Assembly (NCBI GenBank): GCA_031292275.1
Contig: JARLHL010000041.1
Coordinates: forward strand, 1 to 64,000
Direction of reading: 5' to 3'
From: Desulfocapsaceae bacterium
Lineage (GTDB): Bacteria; Desulfobacterota; Desulfobulbia; Desulfobulbales; Desulfocapsaceae
DNA length: 64,000 bases
The notes below the pieces were generated by a model, which ran no database searches, was not told where the DNA came from, and worked only from the letters and a program-made list of their open reading frames with translations. Shown piece by piece: positions 62,793-64,000 of the stretch. The position numbers were made by a program, and so were the translations under genes. Within the stretch, counting starts at the first letter, position 1; every line of letters begins with the position of its first letter.

Positions 62793-63115
62793 GTCATTTC
62801 TCCATTTTTATTGTTGATTTCACAAAACAATACAACAGATCCCCAGACAATCATCCCACAAAAAAATTCAGCTGAAAAAATAATAATGAATCCTATTCTT
62901 TTTTTAGAAATAATACAAGATCATTCCTGCCTGGCCAACCTTCTCCGCCGCAGGCGCGGCCCGATAAATTTTATCCTTGATAAAGATTGCAAAGTTTTCA
63001 ATATATGGAGCGTACTGCCTTTTTCACCGGACAAAGCATGCGCGCTCCACACCCGACACACCACCTGCCCGGACTCACCGGACAGCAAGAATCCTTCCAC
63101 CACAGGAATACAGAC
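62793..63115. other. divergent intergenic region
   Basis: 323 bases between the flavodoxin and acyl-CoA ligase genes, AT-rich at about 62860-62915 where promoters probably lie. A Fur-box-like AATAATAATGAATCCTATTC is near 62879, but the match is poor. No gene or RNA recognised. Confidence 0.35.
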
Positions 63116-64000
63116 ATGGGACTCTTTGACTTCACCTTCTCCAGCATTGTTTGTCGAAACGCCCGCCATTTCAACGGGAAGCCGGCGTGGTACGAGGCAG
63201 AAAGCGACAGGACCGTCTCCTTTAAGGAGGTGAAGGAGCTGACCGACAGCCTGGCCTGCGGTCTTCGGGCCCAGGGAATAAGCAAGGGTGATCGCATAGG
63301 TGTTCTGGGAAAAAACAGCCTGGAATACTTCCTCCTCTATGGCGCCGCCGCCGCCCTCGGCGCCGTCATGCTGCCGGTCAACTGGAGGCTGTCAGCTGGA
63401 GAGATCTGCTTCAACCTCAATGACGGCGGGGCCAAAATCGTCTTTGCCGATGGAGAATTTGCAGAAACAATCGCTCAGATCCGGACCGATCTGCCCTCGG
63501 TTTCCCGTGTATTTTCCCTTGCCGGCGCCATCGCCGCCGGAGATTTTTCTGCACTTCTACTGCCTGCCGCAGAATTTCGTCCCGAGGATATCTCCTCGGA
63601 CTGCGGCTTCGTCATCATCCATACCGCCGCCGTCGCCGGCAGGCCAAGGGGGGCGCTGCTGACCCATGCCAATATCGTCTTTTCGAGCCTGGAGTTCGTT
63701 CGGGCGATGTCGCTGCATGCAGGCGACGTCAATCTCAACGTCCTTCCCCTCTTTCATATAGGCGGGCTGTCCGTCATGGCAAGCTGTTTCTACGCTGGGG
63801 CGATGTCTGCGAATATGGGCAAATTCGATGCGGAAAAGGCCTCCTGGCTGACCGCCGAAAAGAAGGCCTCGGTCCTCTTCGATTTTGCCCCCATCCTCGG
63901 ATCGCTGCTGGAGCAGTCGCGACAAAACGGCGCCGATCTCTCCTCCCTGCAGAAGGTGGTCGGGCTGGATTCCCCCGAGACCATCCTTGCCTATCAGGAG
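63116..64000 (+). CDS. AMP-forming acyl-CoA synthetase, N-terminal part (runs off the window)
   Basis: 295 codons are visible, open to the window edge. The start MGLFDFTFSSIVCRN has AGGA eight bases upstream. ANL-family features are seen: SFKEVKELTDSLACGLRAQGI, LGKNSLEYFLLYGAAAALGAVMLPVNWRL (ligase N-domain) and the AMP-binding P-loop region FVIIHTAAVAGRPRGALLTHANIV, a variant of TSGTTGxPKG. LNVLPLFHIGGLSVM follows. It activates a carboxylic acid to an acyl-CoA; the substrate cannot be told from this part. Confidence 0.88.
   Translation, partial: MGLFDFTFSSIVCRNARHFNGKPAWYEAESDRTVSFKEVKELTDSLACGLRAQGISKGDRIGVLGKNSLEYFLLYGAAAALGAVMLPVNWRLSAGEICFNLNDGGAKIVFADGEFAETIAQIRTDLPSVSRVFSLAGAIAAGDFSALLLPAAEFRPEDISSDCGFVIIHTAAVAGRPRGALLTHANIVFSSLEFVRAMSLHAGDVNLNVLPLFHIGGLSVMASCFYAGAMSANMGKFDAEKASWLTAEKKASVLFDFAPILGSLLEQSRQNGADLSSLQKVVGLDSPETILAYQE

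Overview
The window reads as chromosomal DNA of an anaerobic, probably sulfate- or sulfur-metabolising member of the former Deltaproteobacteria (Desulfobacterota, Desulfobulbales-like). This is inferred from gene content, not from a marker gene: an NfnSL electron-bifurcating transhydrogenase, a GlcD/GlcF-type 2-hydroxyacid dehydrogenase pair, a fused MetF-MetV methylenetetrahydrofolate reductase, a tungstate transporter beside a molybdopterin oxidoreductase, a 4-hydroxybutyryl-CoA dehydratase-family protein and a Sfum_1244-type protein. Base composition looks even and moderately GC-rich. I found no tRNA or rRNA, CRISPR array, transposase, integrase or phage gene.

Layout. 1-8 kb: an FMN riboswitch for a flavin gene off the left edge, a pirin, a pRiA4b-type protein, a heterodimeric ABC exporter with one degenerate ATP site, an exported beta-lactamase-like serine hydrolase and a cupin. 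8-14 kb: the glcD-glcF pair behind a promoter with an LldR/PdhR-like operator; ilvBN preceded by a valine-rich leader peptide and a terminator-type attenuator; a PilZ protein. 15-21 kb: a complete branched-chain amino acid transporter livKHMGF in which LivH carries a roughly 230-residue TPR-like insertion in a predicted periplasmic loop, with a strong terminator between livK and livH. 21-31 kb: flavoprotein, thiD, nfnL-nfnS, tatA, small membrane protein, LysE exporter, ppnP, and the regulator-tupABC tungstate operon. 31-39 kb: a three-gene phosphorelay operon (membrane histidine kinase, single-domain response regulator, large hybrid kinase) and an ankyrin lipoprotein. 39-50 kb: PilZ protein, divergent dnaA with a candidate oriC, the AbfD-family protein, envelope-stress-like and glycine-zipper proteins, a formyltransferase-like protein, pheA and a Sfum_1244-type protein. 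50-64 kb: an ovothiol operon (ovoA-ovoB-nifU-like), metF-metV fusion, an unknown protein, an exported isochorismatase-fold protein, thioesterase, a stand-alone methyltransferase resembling the OvoA methyltransferase domain, a molybdopterin oxidoreductase, thioredoxin-fold protein, flavodoxin and the 5' part of an acyl-CoA ligase.

Two features run through the window. First, at least nine copies of a dispersed intergenic repeat of about 90-100 bp, several abutting or supplying stop codons. Second, dense translational coupling (4-14 base overlaps) inside operons. The most unusual items are the TPR-bearing LivH permease, the repeat family, the ilvBN attenuator, the ovothiol operon with a NifU-like scaffold, and the AbfD-family protein with altered cluster ligands.
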